This document shows, one piece after another, positions 49,594-57,566 of a DNA stretch of 64,000 nt. The stretch is from NCBI GenBank assembly GCA_001784435.1, contig MFQZ01000001.1, positions 222,173 to 286,172 on the forward strand, written 5' to 3'. Numbering within the stretch: the stretch's first letter is position 1; every line of letters begins with the position of its first letter. Source of the stretch: Candidatus Magasanikbacteria bacterium RIFOXYC2_FULL_42_28. Lineage in GTDB: Bacteria; Patescibacteria; ABY1; Magasanikbacterales; GWA2-37-8. Position numbers and translations under genes: made by a program. The notes beneath the pieces are model-generated. The model searched no databases. It worked only from the letters and a program-made list of their open reading frames with translations, and had not been told where the DNA came from.

Positions 49594-51648
49594 TTATAGA
49601 CGTTTCTTCAATTCTCCAATCTCATCCCGCAAAATCGCGGCCAATTCAAATTCCAATTCTTTGGCGGCTTTGCGCATTTCCATTTCTTTTTCTTTGATTA
49701 TTTCCGGCAAGGGCCGCGTGTCGCCTTTTAGGTCTAATTCCAAAATTTTCTTGGCCCTACTGTGCCCGCGTTTGCCCGCGCCCGCCGTCCGCGTCAAACC
49801 AAACTCACTTAAAATATCGCGAATATTTTTTTGAATGGTTTTGGGCGTGATATTATGTTTTTTGTTATAGGCAATTTGCACGGTTCGCCGCCGATCAGTT
49901 TCCGACAACGCGCGTTTAATTGAACCGGTGATACTGTCGGCATACAGCACTACTTGGCCATTGACATTGCGCGCCGCCCGGCCGATAGTTTGAATTAAAC
50001 TCGTTTCAGAACGCAAAAACCCTTCTTTGTCCGCATCCAAAATAGCCACCAGCGACACCTCGGGCAAATCCAAACCCTCGCGCAACAAATTCACCCCGAC
50101 AATCACATCAATTTTCCCGCGCCGCAGATCAGTAATAATTTCAATACGTTCCAAAGTATCAATTTCACTGTGAAGATACTTTACTTTCACACCTTTTTTC
50201 AACAAATAATCATTTAAATCCTCGGCCATTTTTTTGGTGAGCGTCGTGACCAAAACGCGCTCATTAATTTTTACGCGCTCGTCGATACGAATAATTAAAT
50301 CATCAATTTGAGACAAGCCACTCTCGCTATTTTTGATTTTTGATATTTTATTTTTGATATTTCCCCCCGTCACCGGCCTAATAATCACCTCCGGATCAAT
50401 CAACCCCGTCGGACGCACAATTTGTTCCACCACTTGTTCACTTTCTTTAATTTCAAACACCGACGGCGTGGCCGAAACAAAAATCATTTTGTTCACGCGC
50501 TTTTCAAATTCCGGATAAGTAAGCGGACGATTGTCGCGCGCTGACGGCAATCTAAACCCATGCTCAATCAAAGTGTTTTTACGCGCCCGATCGCCATTAA
50601 ACATTCCGCCGATTTGCGGAATAGTAACATGCGATTCATCCACCACTGTTAAAAAATCCTTATCGCACTCGCGAAAATAATCCAACAAAGTAAACGGCGC
50701 GTCCCCAACAGCGCGCCCATCAAAATATCGCGAATAATTTTCAATCCCACTGCAATAACCAATATTTTTTATCATCTCCAAATCATAACGCGTCCGGCGT
50801 TTTAGACGTTCGTGTTCCAAAACTTTGCCTGCGTCTTCAAAATATTTTAATTGATCTTCCAAATCACTGCGAATTTGCGCAAAAGCCCGTTCGGTATCTG
50901 ACGGCGATGCTACATAATGTTTGGTGGAATACAGCCAAACCTCACTCGCATCGCGCACCACTTTTCGCGTTACCACATCCAAAATTTCCACACGCGCAAT
51001 TTTATCCGAAATTTCTAAACGATAAATTTTTTCTTCATGCGCCGGCACAATTTCTAATACGGGACCTCGCAAACGAAATTGTCCGCGCGCCAAATCCCCA
51101 TTCGTCCGTTCAAATTGCAAATCCACTAATTTTCGCACAACACCATTGCGATCAATTTTCTGTCCCAATTCCAACCGCAAAGCCGAACGCAAATATTCCG
51201 TGGGTGAGCCCAGACTGTAAATCGCCGACACGGACGAAACCACAATCACATCTTTGCGCGACAGTAACGCCTGCGTGCACGCATGACGCAAACGATCAAT
51301 TTCTTGGTTAATCATCGCCTCTTTTTCAATATAGGTGTCTGAACCCGGCATATATGCCTCGGGCTGGTAATAATCATAATAAGAAACAAAATATTCCACG
51401 GCGCTACCCGGAAAAAATTCGCGGAATTCATTACACAACTGCGCGGCCAAAGTTTTGTTGTGCGCCATTACCAAAGTCGGCAACTGCGTTTTTTCAATGA
51501 CGTTGGCAATCGTAAAAGTTTTGCCCGAACCCGTTACACCCAACAATGTCTGTCGACTCATACCCGAATCCAAACCAGCGGTTAATTTCTTAATCGCTTG
51601 TGGTTGGTCGCCGGCCGGCTTCATTTTTGTTTTAAGTTTAAATTTCAT
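49594..51648 (-). CDS. uvrB: Excinuclease ABC subunit B
   Basis: About 684 residues from the ATG at 51648 (FKLKTKMKPAGDQPQAI); the frame is open up to 51744, but that part is repeat-derived. Helicase motifs: Walker A LLGVTGSGKTFTIANV, beta-hairpin YYDYYQPEAYMPGSDTYIEK, DEXX box VVDESHVTIPQ, motif VI QTIGRAARN. C-terminal UVR domain binding UvrC (LEFELAAILRDEIGELKKRL). Normal length, no inserts. uvrA and uvrC lie 6-8 kb away. Confidence 0.96.
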   Translation of the reverse strand: MKFKLKTKMKPAGDQPQAIKKLTAGLDSGMSRQTLLGVTGSGKTFTIANVIEKTQLPTLVMAHNKTLAAQLCNEFREFFPGSAVEYFVSYYDYYQPEAYMPGSDTYIEKEAMINQEIDRLRHACTQALLSRKDVIVVSSVSAIYSLGSPTEYLRSALRLELGQKIDRNGVVRKLVDLQFERTNGDLARGQFRLRGPVLEIVPAHEEKIYRLEISDKIARVEILDVVTRKVVRDASEVWLYSTKHYVASPSDTERAFAQIRSDLEDQLKYFEDAGKVLEHERLKRRTRYDLEMIKNIGYCSGIENYSRYFDGRAVGDAPFTLLDYFRECDKDFLTVVDESHVTIPQIGGMFNGDRARKNTLIEHGFRLPSARDNRPLTYPEFEKRVNKMIFVSATPSVFEIKESEQVVEQIVRPTGLIDPEVIIRPVTGGNIKNKISKIKNSESGLSQIDDLIIRIDERVKINERVLVTTLTKKMAEDLNDYLLKKGVKVKYLHSEIDTLERIEIITDLRRGKIDVIVGVNLLREGLDLPEVSLVAILDADKEGFLRSETSLIQTIGRAARNVNGQVVLYADSITGSIKRALSETDRRRTVQIAYNKKHNITPKTIQKNIRDILSEFGLTRTAGAGKRGHSRAKKILELDLKGDTRPLPEIIKEKEMEMRKAAKELEFELAAILRDEIGELKKRL

Positions 51649-51651
51649 TTG

Positions 51652-51705
51652 ATATTTGAATTTTGAAATTGATTGGAAATTGGAAATTTGGATTTTGACA
51701 TTATC
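51652..51705. repeat. AT-rich dispersed repeat R6 upstream of uvrB
   Basis: Units of TTGAAATTGATTGGAAATTG and GGAAATTTGGATTTTGACA. It fills the 58-base gap between rodA and uvrB. Confidence 0.7.
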
Positions 51706-51706
51706 A

Positions 51707-52801
51707 CTAATATCTTCGCACCACCATACTCTCCACCATCCCAATCATCAACAAATTAACAATCAAAGAAGAACCACCATAAGACACAAACGGCAAGGTA
51801 ACACCGGTAACCGGCAATAACCCTAAATTCGCCCCCACATTAACAATAAATTGCCCGAACAACGCCACGGCCACACCGGAAATAAAAACAGCGTAAAAGT
51901 CGTCGCCACTTGAAGCCGCCAAGCGCAACAAACGCCACAATAAAAATCCAAACAAGACAATCACGGCCGCCGCGCCGGCAAAACCCAATTCTTCGGCAAT
52001 GGACGCGAAAATAAAATCGGTCTGCGCTTCTGGCAAAAATTTTAATTGCGACTGCGAACCAAAACCCAAGCCCCTCCCAAACAAACGTCCGGAACCAATG
52101 GCAATAGTGGCTTGGGCGGTATTATAACCGGCACCCAGCGGATCACGCGCCGGATCAATAAAAGTAAGCACCCGATCTTTTTGATAAGGCGCGAGTAAAA
52201 AAAACCAAGTTGCCACGCCCACGCCCACTAACAAAATCAATAACCCCATAATATATGAACGACGCACACCCACAAGTACCATTGTTCCAAACCAAATCAT
52301 GCCGGCAATAACCGCTGATCCCAAATCCGGTTGGAATAAAATTAAAATCACCGCGCTACCGGTAATGATAGCCGTACCAAAGAAAAATAACGGGCGTTCA
52401 AAGCGACGACCGAAATTAGCCACCACATAAGCCAAAATTAAAATCAAACCCAGTTTAGCCAATTCCACCGGTTGGAAACTAAAACCATAAAAAGTAAACC
52501 AACCGGTCGTACCGCGAATATTTTCGCCAAAAAAAAGCACGGCCAAAAGTAAAATTAAACAAAAACCATAAAACCATTTAGCATAAGCGCGCCAAAAATT
52601 CGGCGCGGTCGCGCTTGCCCCAAAAAATAATACCAAACCAATCCCGACCGCCAACAATTGCCTTTTTAATAAAACCAATTCCGTCCCCCGCGACAAGTCA
52701 ATACTATAAATTGCCGTTAAGCCCACGGCCGAAAGCAAAAAAACAGCCAACGCGAGCGGCCAATCAAAATTACGCCAAGAATATTTTGCAAAAAAACCCA
52801 T
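51707..52801 (-). CDS. rodA: Rod-shape/cell-division glycosyltransferase, RodA/FtsW family
   Basis: 364 residues with about ten membrane helices. RodA/FtsW signatures: FYGFSFQPVELAKLGLILIL (the P-x-E-x-x-K motif), YNTAQATIAIGSGRLFGRGLG, QSQLKFLPEAQTDFIFASIAEELG and LPVTGVTLPFVSYGGSSL. It polymerises lipid II glycan strands with a class B PBP partner, which is not in this window. Stop lies 59 bases before the uvrB start. Confidence 0.95.
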   Translation of the reverse strand: MGFFAKYSWRNFDWPLALAVFLLSAVGLTAIYSIDLSRGTELVLLKRQLLAVGIGLVLFFGASATAPNFWRAYAKWFYGFCLILLLAVLFFGENIRGTTGWFTFYGFSFQPVELAKLGLILILAYVVANFGRRFERPLFFFGTAIITGSAVILILFQPDLGSAVIAGMIWFGTMVLVGVRRSYIMGLLILLVGVGVATWFFLLAPYQKDRVLTFIDPARDPLGAGYNTAQATIAIGSGRLFGRGLGFGSQSQLKFLPEAQTDFIFASIAEELGFAGAAAVIVLFGFLLWRLLRLAASSGDDFYAVFISGVAVALFGQFIVNVGANLGLLPVTGVTLPFVSYGGSSLIVNLLMIGMVESMVVRRY

Positions 52802-52819
52802 AGTGATAATATTCTCGGT

Positions 52820-53764
52820 TTACCGCGCTGGAACAATATATTCTGATTTATTGTATAAATTAATCAGCGGATAAACCACCACTTCGGACGCGGAAATATT
52901 GTCGGCAAAAGTGCGAATATCAACCGCCCGCCGACTTTGCGCCGTAAAGTTAGAAATTTGTAAAGGAGAAACCCCGGTCAAATCATTATTTTGCAAAAAA
53001 GCCACATAAAAATCCGGCTCGGTATAACCATAAGCAGAATTATTGGTTAAACTGAATTGCACCACGCCGGCATTGGCCTGACCATAAGTGGCCGGCACAA
53101 AAGTAAGATCAGACACGCTAAAATTCAACCGCTCGCTCTGCCAAGTAATACTATCAGGTATAGTGTGGCTGTCAATCCTTTGCCAGCGCACATTTTGAAT
53201 AATAATATCACCTACCCCCGGACTAAAACTCTCATAACCAAAAAATACCAACGGCCGGGACTCGCCCGCCATAAACACTGCCGACTGCGCCGGCGTGGAC
53301 GTACCATCTACCGCGAAAAAATAATCAAACGCTACCCTAAAACGAGCGTTGGGATTAGTAACTGTCGAAATTAAATCATATTTACCCACCCCACCCGGCA
53401 AACCCAGCGGACTGCCAATTTGTAAAGGGGCGGCCCCGTAATGTTCATGCAAAACTGTATAATCTGGAAATTGCGATAACTGTAACGCTAAATTTTCATC
53501 GCTTCTTAACCCCACAACGGCGTAAGTTACCCAATGAATTAAGCTGGGTACCCAAAGTAAAATGTTGACGCCAATAATAATTCCAAACAGCCACTTACGC
53601 AAAGTAAATTTATGTTTTACATACCACATCGCTCGCTCAAATTCTTTTTCTTTAAACTCTCCGGTCGGGTCTTCATACTTGGAAAAATGGGTCGTCGCTG
53701 TCGGTAATCCAACACCGGTCGCGCCGGGTTTATTGGTAAATTTATCGTCTAATTGACTATACAT
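52820..53764 (-). CDS. Membrane protein of unknown function
   Basis: 314 residues from the ATG at 53764. Cytoplasmic N-terminus (YSQLDDKFTNKPGATGVGLP), one membrane helix near residue 70-90 (WLFGIIIGVNILLWVPSLIH), then an extracytoplasmic, beta-rich domain with many aromatic residues (RQIDSHTIPDSITWQSER) ending NKSEYIVPAR. No family recognised. It lies 18 bases upstream of rodA on the same strand, so it is a candidate partner in wall assembly. Confidence 0.6.
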   Translation of the reverse strand: MYSQLDDKFTNKPGATGVGLPTATTHFSKYEDPTGEFKEKEFERAMWYVKHKFTLRKWLFGIIIGVNILLWVPSLIHWVTYAVVGLRSDENLALQLSQFPDYTVLHEHYGAAPLQIGSPLGLPGGVGKYDLISTVTNPNARFRVAFDYFFAVDGTSTPAQSAVFMAGESRPLVFFGYESFSPGVGDIIIQNVRWQRIDSHTIPDSITWQSERLNFSVSDLTFVPATYGQANAGVVQFSLTNNSAYGYTEPDFYVAFLQNNDLTGVSPLQISNFTAQSRRAVDIRTFADNISASEVVVYPLINLYNKSEYIVPAR

Positions 53765-53824
53765 AATAATTAGTAATTTATACAATACCTATATTATACA
53801 CGAAAAACACCGTAAAGAAAACCC

Positions 53825-53853
53825 TTGTGCGTGGACTTAAAATATGATAGAAT
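53825..53853 (+). promoter_or_regulatory. Promoter of gyrB
   Basis: TTGTGC at 53825-53830, 17 bases, TAGAAT at 53848-53853. A small hairpin GTCGCC-AAA-GCGAC follows in the leader. Confidence 0.6.
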
Positions 53854-53930
53854 ATAGTTGTTAAAATCTGTCGCCAAAGCGACACTTTAATTTTGACTTT
53901 TTAGTTTTGAATTTTGAATTATTTTATATT

Positions 53931-56147
53931 ATGCCAACAAGAAAAGTAATCGGAGGAATTTCTGCAAAAGCAAAACCGGTTAAAAAAAAATTAGAACCGG
54001 TTGCCCAGATTGTAAAAGCAACACCAACGCCGACAATCGCGCAAAAAATAAATAAAACCGCGCCTGCCAAAGACAACAAAGCGACTTCGGGCTATAACGC
54101 GAAAAGTATTACAGTTTTGGAAGGGCTAGAAGCGGTCCGTCGTCGCCCTGGCATGTACATCGGTTCCACCGGCCCAACCGGCTTGCATCATTTGATTTGG
54201 GAAGTTGTTGATAACGCTGTTGACGAAGCCATGGCTGGACATTGCGACCGCATCGAAGTAACATTACTCCCCGACCACACTGTGTCCGTACGCGATAACG
54301 GGCGCGGTATCCCAGTCGACATCCATCCTCAAACCGGCACCAGCGCTTTGGAAGTTGTCTTAACCAAATTACACGCCGGCGGTAAATTCGGTGGTGATGG
54401 TTATAAAATTTCCGGTGGTTTGCACGGCGTCGGTGTTTCGGTCGTCAACGCGCTTTCGACCGACCTTAGAGCTGAAGTCCATCTGGGCGGTGAAATTTGG
54501 GAACAAAATTTTAAAATTGGCAATCCACAAAAAAAAGCCAAAGCCATTGGCAAATGTAAAGACCATGGCACGACCATTACTTTTCGTCCGGATAGTTCCA
54601 TTTTTGAAACTTTAAATTTTGAATGGAAAACAATTATTGACCATCTGCGTCAATACGCGTATTTATCCAAAGGCATTCATATAATCATCGCTGATAACCG
54701 TTCGCCCGAAGAAAAAGCCGTTGACAAAACCGCGCTAGATTTTCCCCATCCAATTTATCAATTTTATTTCGAAGGGGGCGTGGCTTCATATGTGCGCTAC
54801 ATCAACCAAAACAAAGTCATCAAAAATGACACAATTTTTTATACGGAAAAAGAAGCCGAAGGCGTCAATGTTGAAATCGCTTTACAATACAGCGACGAAT
54901 ATACTGAATCGCTTTTCGCTTTCACAAATAATATCCACAACCCCGACGGCGGTACCCACGTGCAAGGTTTTCGCACCGCCTTAACGCGCGCGTTAAATAC
55001 CTACGCCCGCAACAAAACTATTTTAAAAGAAAAAGATGCCAATTTAACCGGCGAAGATGTGCGCGAAGGTTTGTCGGCCGTAATTTCCATTAAACTACGC
55101 GAGCCCCAATTTGAAGGCCAGACCAAAGGCAAATTAGGAAACACCGAAGCCAAGACCGCGGTGGAAACGGTTTTAAACGAACAATTGGCCATATTTTTAG
55201 AAGAACACCCACGCGATGCCGAAGGCATAATCGGCAAATGTTTGCTCGCTTCCCGCGCGCGCAATGCCGCCAAAATCGCCCGCGACACAATCCTGCGCAA
55301 AGGCGCTTTGGAAGGTTTTACATTGCCTGGTAAATTAGCTGATTGTTCTTCGCGCGACGCGACTTCTTCCGAGTTATATATAGTAGAGGGAGATTCCGCC
55401 GGCGGGTCGGCCAAACAAGGCCGTAACCGCGAAAACCAAGCCATCCTACCACTGCGCGGTAAAGTATTAAACGTAGAACGCGCGCGCTTGGATAAAATTT
55501 TAACCAACAACGAATTGAAAAATTTAATTATCGCGCTGGGCACTAATATCGGCGAACAATTTGATATTTCCAAATTACGCTATCACCGTGTTATTATCAT
55601 GACCGATGCGGACGTTGACGGCGCGCATATCCGCACCTTGCTGTTAACTTTCTTTTACCGCTACTTCCCGCTTCTGCTTACCGGCGGTCATATTTACATT
55701 GCCCAACCACCACTCTATGGCGTGAAATATGGCAAAGATCTTATCTATGCTTTTAACGACGAAGAAAAAGAAAAAGCGTTAAAAGAATTAGAGACCAAGC
55801 ATGGTGGCAAAGGACGCGCGGTGTCTCCCCCTGCCCGAGGGGGAGAAGCAGAGGGGGTGGGAGCGGACACCGACGCCGGTTCAGACGACGAAGCCGAAGC
55901 CAAAACTACCATTCAAATTGGTGGTATCAAAGTTAATATCCAACGTTACAAAGGTTTGGGTGAAATGAACCCGGAACAATTATGGGAAACAACTATGGAC
56001 CCGGAACGACGGATAATGTTACAAGTAACCGTAGAAGACTCCGAACTTGCCAATGAAACTTTTGAAATCCTCATGGGCGACGACGTTGCCCAACGCCGTA
56101 AATTTATCCAAACCAACGCTAAGAATGTGAGTAATTTGGATATTTAA
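53931..56147 (+). CDS. gyrB: DNA gyrase subunit B
   Basis: 738 residues from the ATG at 53931. GHKL ATPase motifs EVVDNAVDEAMAGHCDR, DNGRGIPVDIHPQTG and GLHGVGVSVVNALS; TOPRIM VEGDSAGGSAKQGRNRENQA and MTDADVDGAHIRTLLLTFFY; C-terminal KGLGEMNPEQLWETTMDP. A basic, Pro/Ala-rich extension of about 45 residues (ISAKAKPVKKKLEP...) precedes the usual start. Residues 630-648 (RAVSPPARGGEAEGVGAD) come from repeat R3 at 55820-55873 and fall in the linker before the C-terminal domain. It supplies ATP-driven supercoiling with GyrA, not in this window. Confidence 0.95.
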   Translation: MPTRKVIGGISAKAKPVKKKLEPVAQIVKATPTPTIAQKINKTAPAKDNKATSGYNAKSITVLEGLEAVRRRPGMYIGSTGPTGLHHLIWEVVDNAVDEAMAGHCDRIEVTLLPDHTVSVRDNGRGIPVDIHPQTGTSALEVVLTKLHAGGKFGGDGYKISGGLHGVGVSVVNALSTDLRAEVHLGGEIWEQNFKIGNPQKKAKAIGKCKDHGTTITFRPDSSIFETLNFEWKTIIDHLRQYAYLSKGIHIIIADNRSPEEKAVDKTALDFPHPIYQFYFEGGVASYVRYINQNKVIKNDTIFYTEKEAEGVNVEIALQYSDEYTESLFAFTNNIHNPDGGTHVQGFRTALTRALNTYARNKTILKEKDANLTGEDVREGLSAVISIKLREPQFEGQTKGKLGNTEAKTAVETVLNEQLAIFLEEHPRDAEGIIGKCLLASRARNAAKIARDTILRKGALEGFTLPGKLADCSSRDATSSELYIVEGDSAGGSAKQGRNRENQAILPLRGKVLNVERARLDKILTNNELKNLIIALGTNIGEQFDISKLRYHRVIIMTDADVDGAHIRTLLLTFFYRYFPLLLTGGHIYIAQPPLYGVKYGKDLIYAFNDEEKEKALKELETKHGGKGRAVSPPARGGEAEGVGADTDAGSDDEAEAKTTIQIGGIKVNIQRYKGLGEMNPEQLWETTMDPERRIMLQVTVEDSELANETFEILMGDDVAQRRKFIQTNAKNVSNLDI
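55820..55873. repeat. Repeat R3 inside gyrB
   Basis: CGGTGTC / GACACCG terminal inverted repeats enclose CCCCCTGCCCGAGGGGG and GAGGGGGTGGGAGCGG. The same core occurs in uvrC (40688-40738) and, in another version, at 44219 and 58497. Confidence 0.78.
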
Positions 56148-56155
56148 TGCCACTC

Positions 56156-56184
56156 TTGACTTCTCGGCCAAAGTATGCTATACT
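56156..56184 (+). promoter_or_regulatory. Promoter of secE-nusG-rplK
   Basis: TTGACT at 56156-56161, 17 bases, TATACT at 56179-56184. It begins 8 bases after the gyrB stop. Confidence 0.78.
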
Positions 56185-56243
56185 ATATCCATACTATAAA
56201 ACGGCCTCAAGGGCTGTTTTAAAATAGAAAATAACAAAAATCT

Positions 56244-56438
56244 ATGAACATCGTAACTTCTACCAAAAACTATCTCCTCGGCTCTTACGAAGAAATGAAA
56301 AAGGTCTCTTGGCCCACTAAAAAACAAACCATCAATTACAGTTGGCTGGTTGTTGGCTTGTCTGTCGGCGTGGCCATATTTTTCGCTGTGCTGGATTATA
56401 TTTTCAATCTCGGCATCGAGCAAATCATCGTTCTTTAA
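56244..56438 (+). CDS. secE: Protein translocase subunit SecE
   Basis: 64 residues, the usual size for short bacterial SecE. N-terminal amphipathic NYLLGSYEEMKKVSWPTKKQ with the conserved W-P-T, then a single membrane helix (YSWLVVGLSVGVAIFFAVLDY). Clamps SecY in the protein-export channel. First of the secE-nusG-rplK run. Confidence 0.95.
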   Translation: MNIVTSTKNYLLGSYEEMKKVSWPTKKQTINYSWLVVGLSVGVAIFFAVLDYIFNLGIEQIIVL

Positions 56439-56471
56439 ATCGTTTTTTGAGTTTAGAATTTTTTAAAAGCT

Positions 56472-57017
56472 ATGGCCAAGCAAACCCTAAACCTCGGCAA
56501 ACGCTGGTATGTGCTCCACACTTACAGTGGCTACGAGGAAAATGTTAAACAAAATTTAGAAACTCGTATTGAGTCCTTTGACATGCAGGACAAAGTTTTT
56601 GGCGTCATCGTTCCAAAAGAAAAAAAGATTAAAATTAAAAATGGCAAACGCACCACTGTCGAAGAAAAAATTTTCCCGGGTTATGTTTTAATTGAAATGC
56701 TTGTTACGGATGATTCTTGGTATATGGTGCGCAACACCCCCAATGTTACCGGCTTCGTCGGCTCGGGCACTACTCCCACTCCGATTGATCAAAAAGAAGT
56801 TGATAAATTGTTAAAACGCGTCAACGCCACCGAAGCCCAACACAAAATTGATGTGGCGGTTAACGATGTGGTGCGCATTACGGACGGTCCATTTAAGAAT
56901 TTTGAAGGCAAGGTCTCTAATGTGGATGAAGAACGCGGTAAAATCAAAGTCATGGTTACCATGTTCGGCCGTGAAACGCCAGTGGAATTGGACGCCTTAC
57001 AAGTTAAAAAAATCTAA
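56472..57017 (+). CDS. nusG: Transcription termination/antitermination protein NusG
   Basis: 181 residues. NGN domain (RWYVLHTYSGYEENVKQNLE, EKIFPGYVLIEM, YMVRNTPNVTGFVG) and C-terminal KOW domain (NDVVRITDGPFKNFEGKVSN). It couples RNA polymerase with ribosome or Rho. Standard secE-nusG order. Confidence 0.97.
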   Translation: MAKQTLNLGKRWYVLHTYSGYEENVKQNLETRIESFDMQDKVFGVIVPKEKKIKIKNGKRTTVEEKIFPGYVLIEMLVTDDSWYMVRNTPNVTGFVGSGTTPTPIDQKEVDKLLKRVNATEAQHKIDVAVNDVVRITDGPFKNFEGKVSNVDEERGKIKVMVTMFGRETPVELDALQVKKI

Positions 57018-57055
57018 TAATCTATCCGGTTGGCCAACGGGGCGCTTCTCAATCG

Positions 57056-57092
57056 TATTAGAATTTAGAGTTTAGTATTTAGAATTTAAAAA
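57056..57092. repeat. Half-copy of repeat R5 upstream of rplK
   Basis: TTAGAATTTAGAGTTTAGTA and TTTAGAATTTAA: the right arm of the R5 element without its partner, 5 bases before the rplK ATG. Confidence 0.7.
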
Positions 57093-57096
57093 TATT

Positions 57097-57519
57097 ATGG
57101 CAAAAAAATTACTTACCCAAATCAAATTGCAAATCGTCGGTGGAGCGGCCAATCCCGCGCCTCCAATCGGTCCAGCTTTAGGCCAGCACGGTTTGAACAT
57201 TCAAGGATTCTGCAAAGAATTCAACGATAAAACTCAAGACAAAAAAGGCGAAGTGGTGCCGGTGGTTATCAATGTATATGCCGACCGTACCTACGATTTT
57301 GTCATGAAAACCCCGCCGGTCGCGGAACTCATCAAAAAAGCGGCCAAAATTACCAAAGGTTCCGCCAAGCCCCTGCAAGATAAGGTTGGTAAAATCACCA
57401 AAGCGCAAGTCCGCGAAATCGCGGAAAAGAAAATGCCTGACTTGAACGCCAACGACGTTGAAGGCGCGATGAAAATGGTAGAAGGCACAGCGCGACAAAT
57501 GGGTGTGGTGGTTGAATAG
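57097..57519 (+). CDS. rplK: 50S ribosomal protein L11
   Basis: 140 residues, normal. IKLQIVGGAANPAPPIGPALGQ at the start, the hinge and rRNA-binding C-terminal domain KAQVREIAEKKMPDLNAND. It forms the GTPase-associated centre. In most bacteria rplA (uL1) follows; here a terminator and the convergent queA gene follow instead. Confidence 0.97.
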   Translation: MAKKLLTQIKLQIVGGAANPAPPIGPALGQHGLNIQGFCKEFNDKTQDKKGEVVPVVINVYADRTYDFVMKTPPVAELIKKAAKITKGSAKPLQDKVGKITKAQVREIAEKKMPDLNANDVEGAMKMVEGTARQMGVVVE

Positions 57520-57534
57520 AATTAAATAAAAAAC

Positions 57535-57564
57535 AAAAAAATATCCCTACTGGGATATTTTTTT
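57535..57564 (+). terminator. Terminator after rplK
   Basis: AAAAAATATCCC / GGGATATTTTTTT with loop TACT. Works in both directions between rplK and the convergent queA. Confidence 0.88.
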
Positions 57565-57566
57565 GT

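Noticed and set aside
51649..51744. N-terminal extension of UvrB
   Set aside because: It overlaps the rodA 3' end and translates an R6 repeat; FKLKTKMKPAGDQPQ from 51648 is the usual UvrB start.
53880..53930. Replication origin near gyrB
   Set aside because: No dnaA, dnaN or clustered TTATCCACA boxes are seen; a single TTATCCACA occurs at 9759 only.
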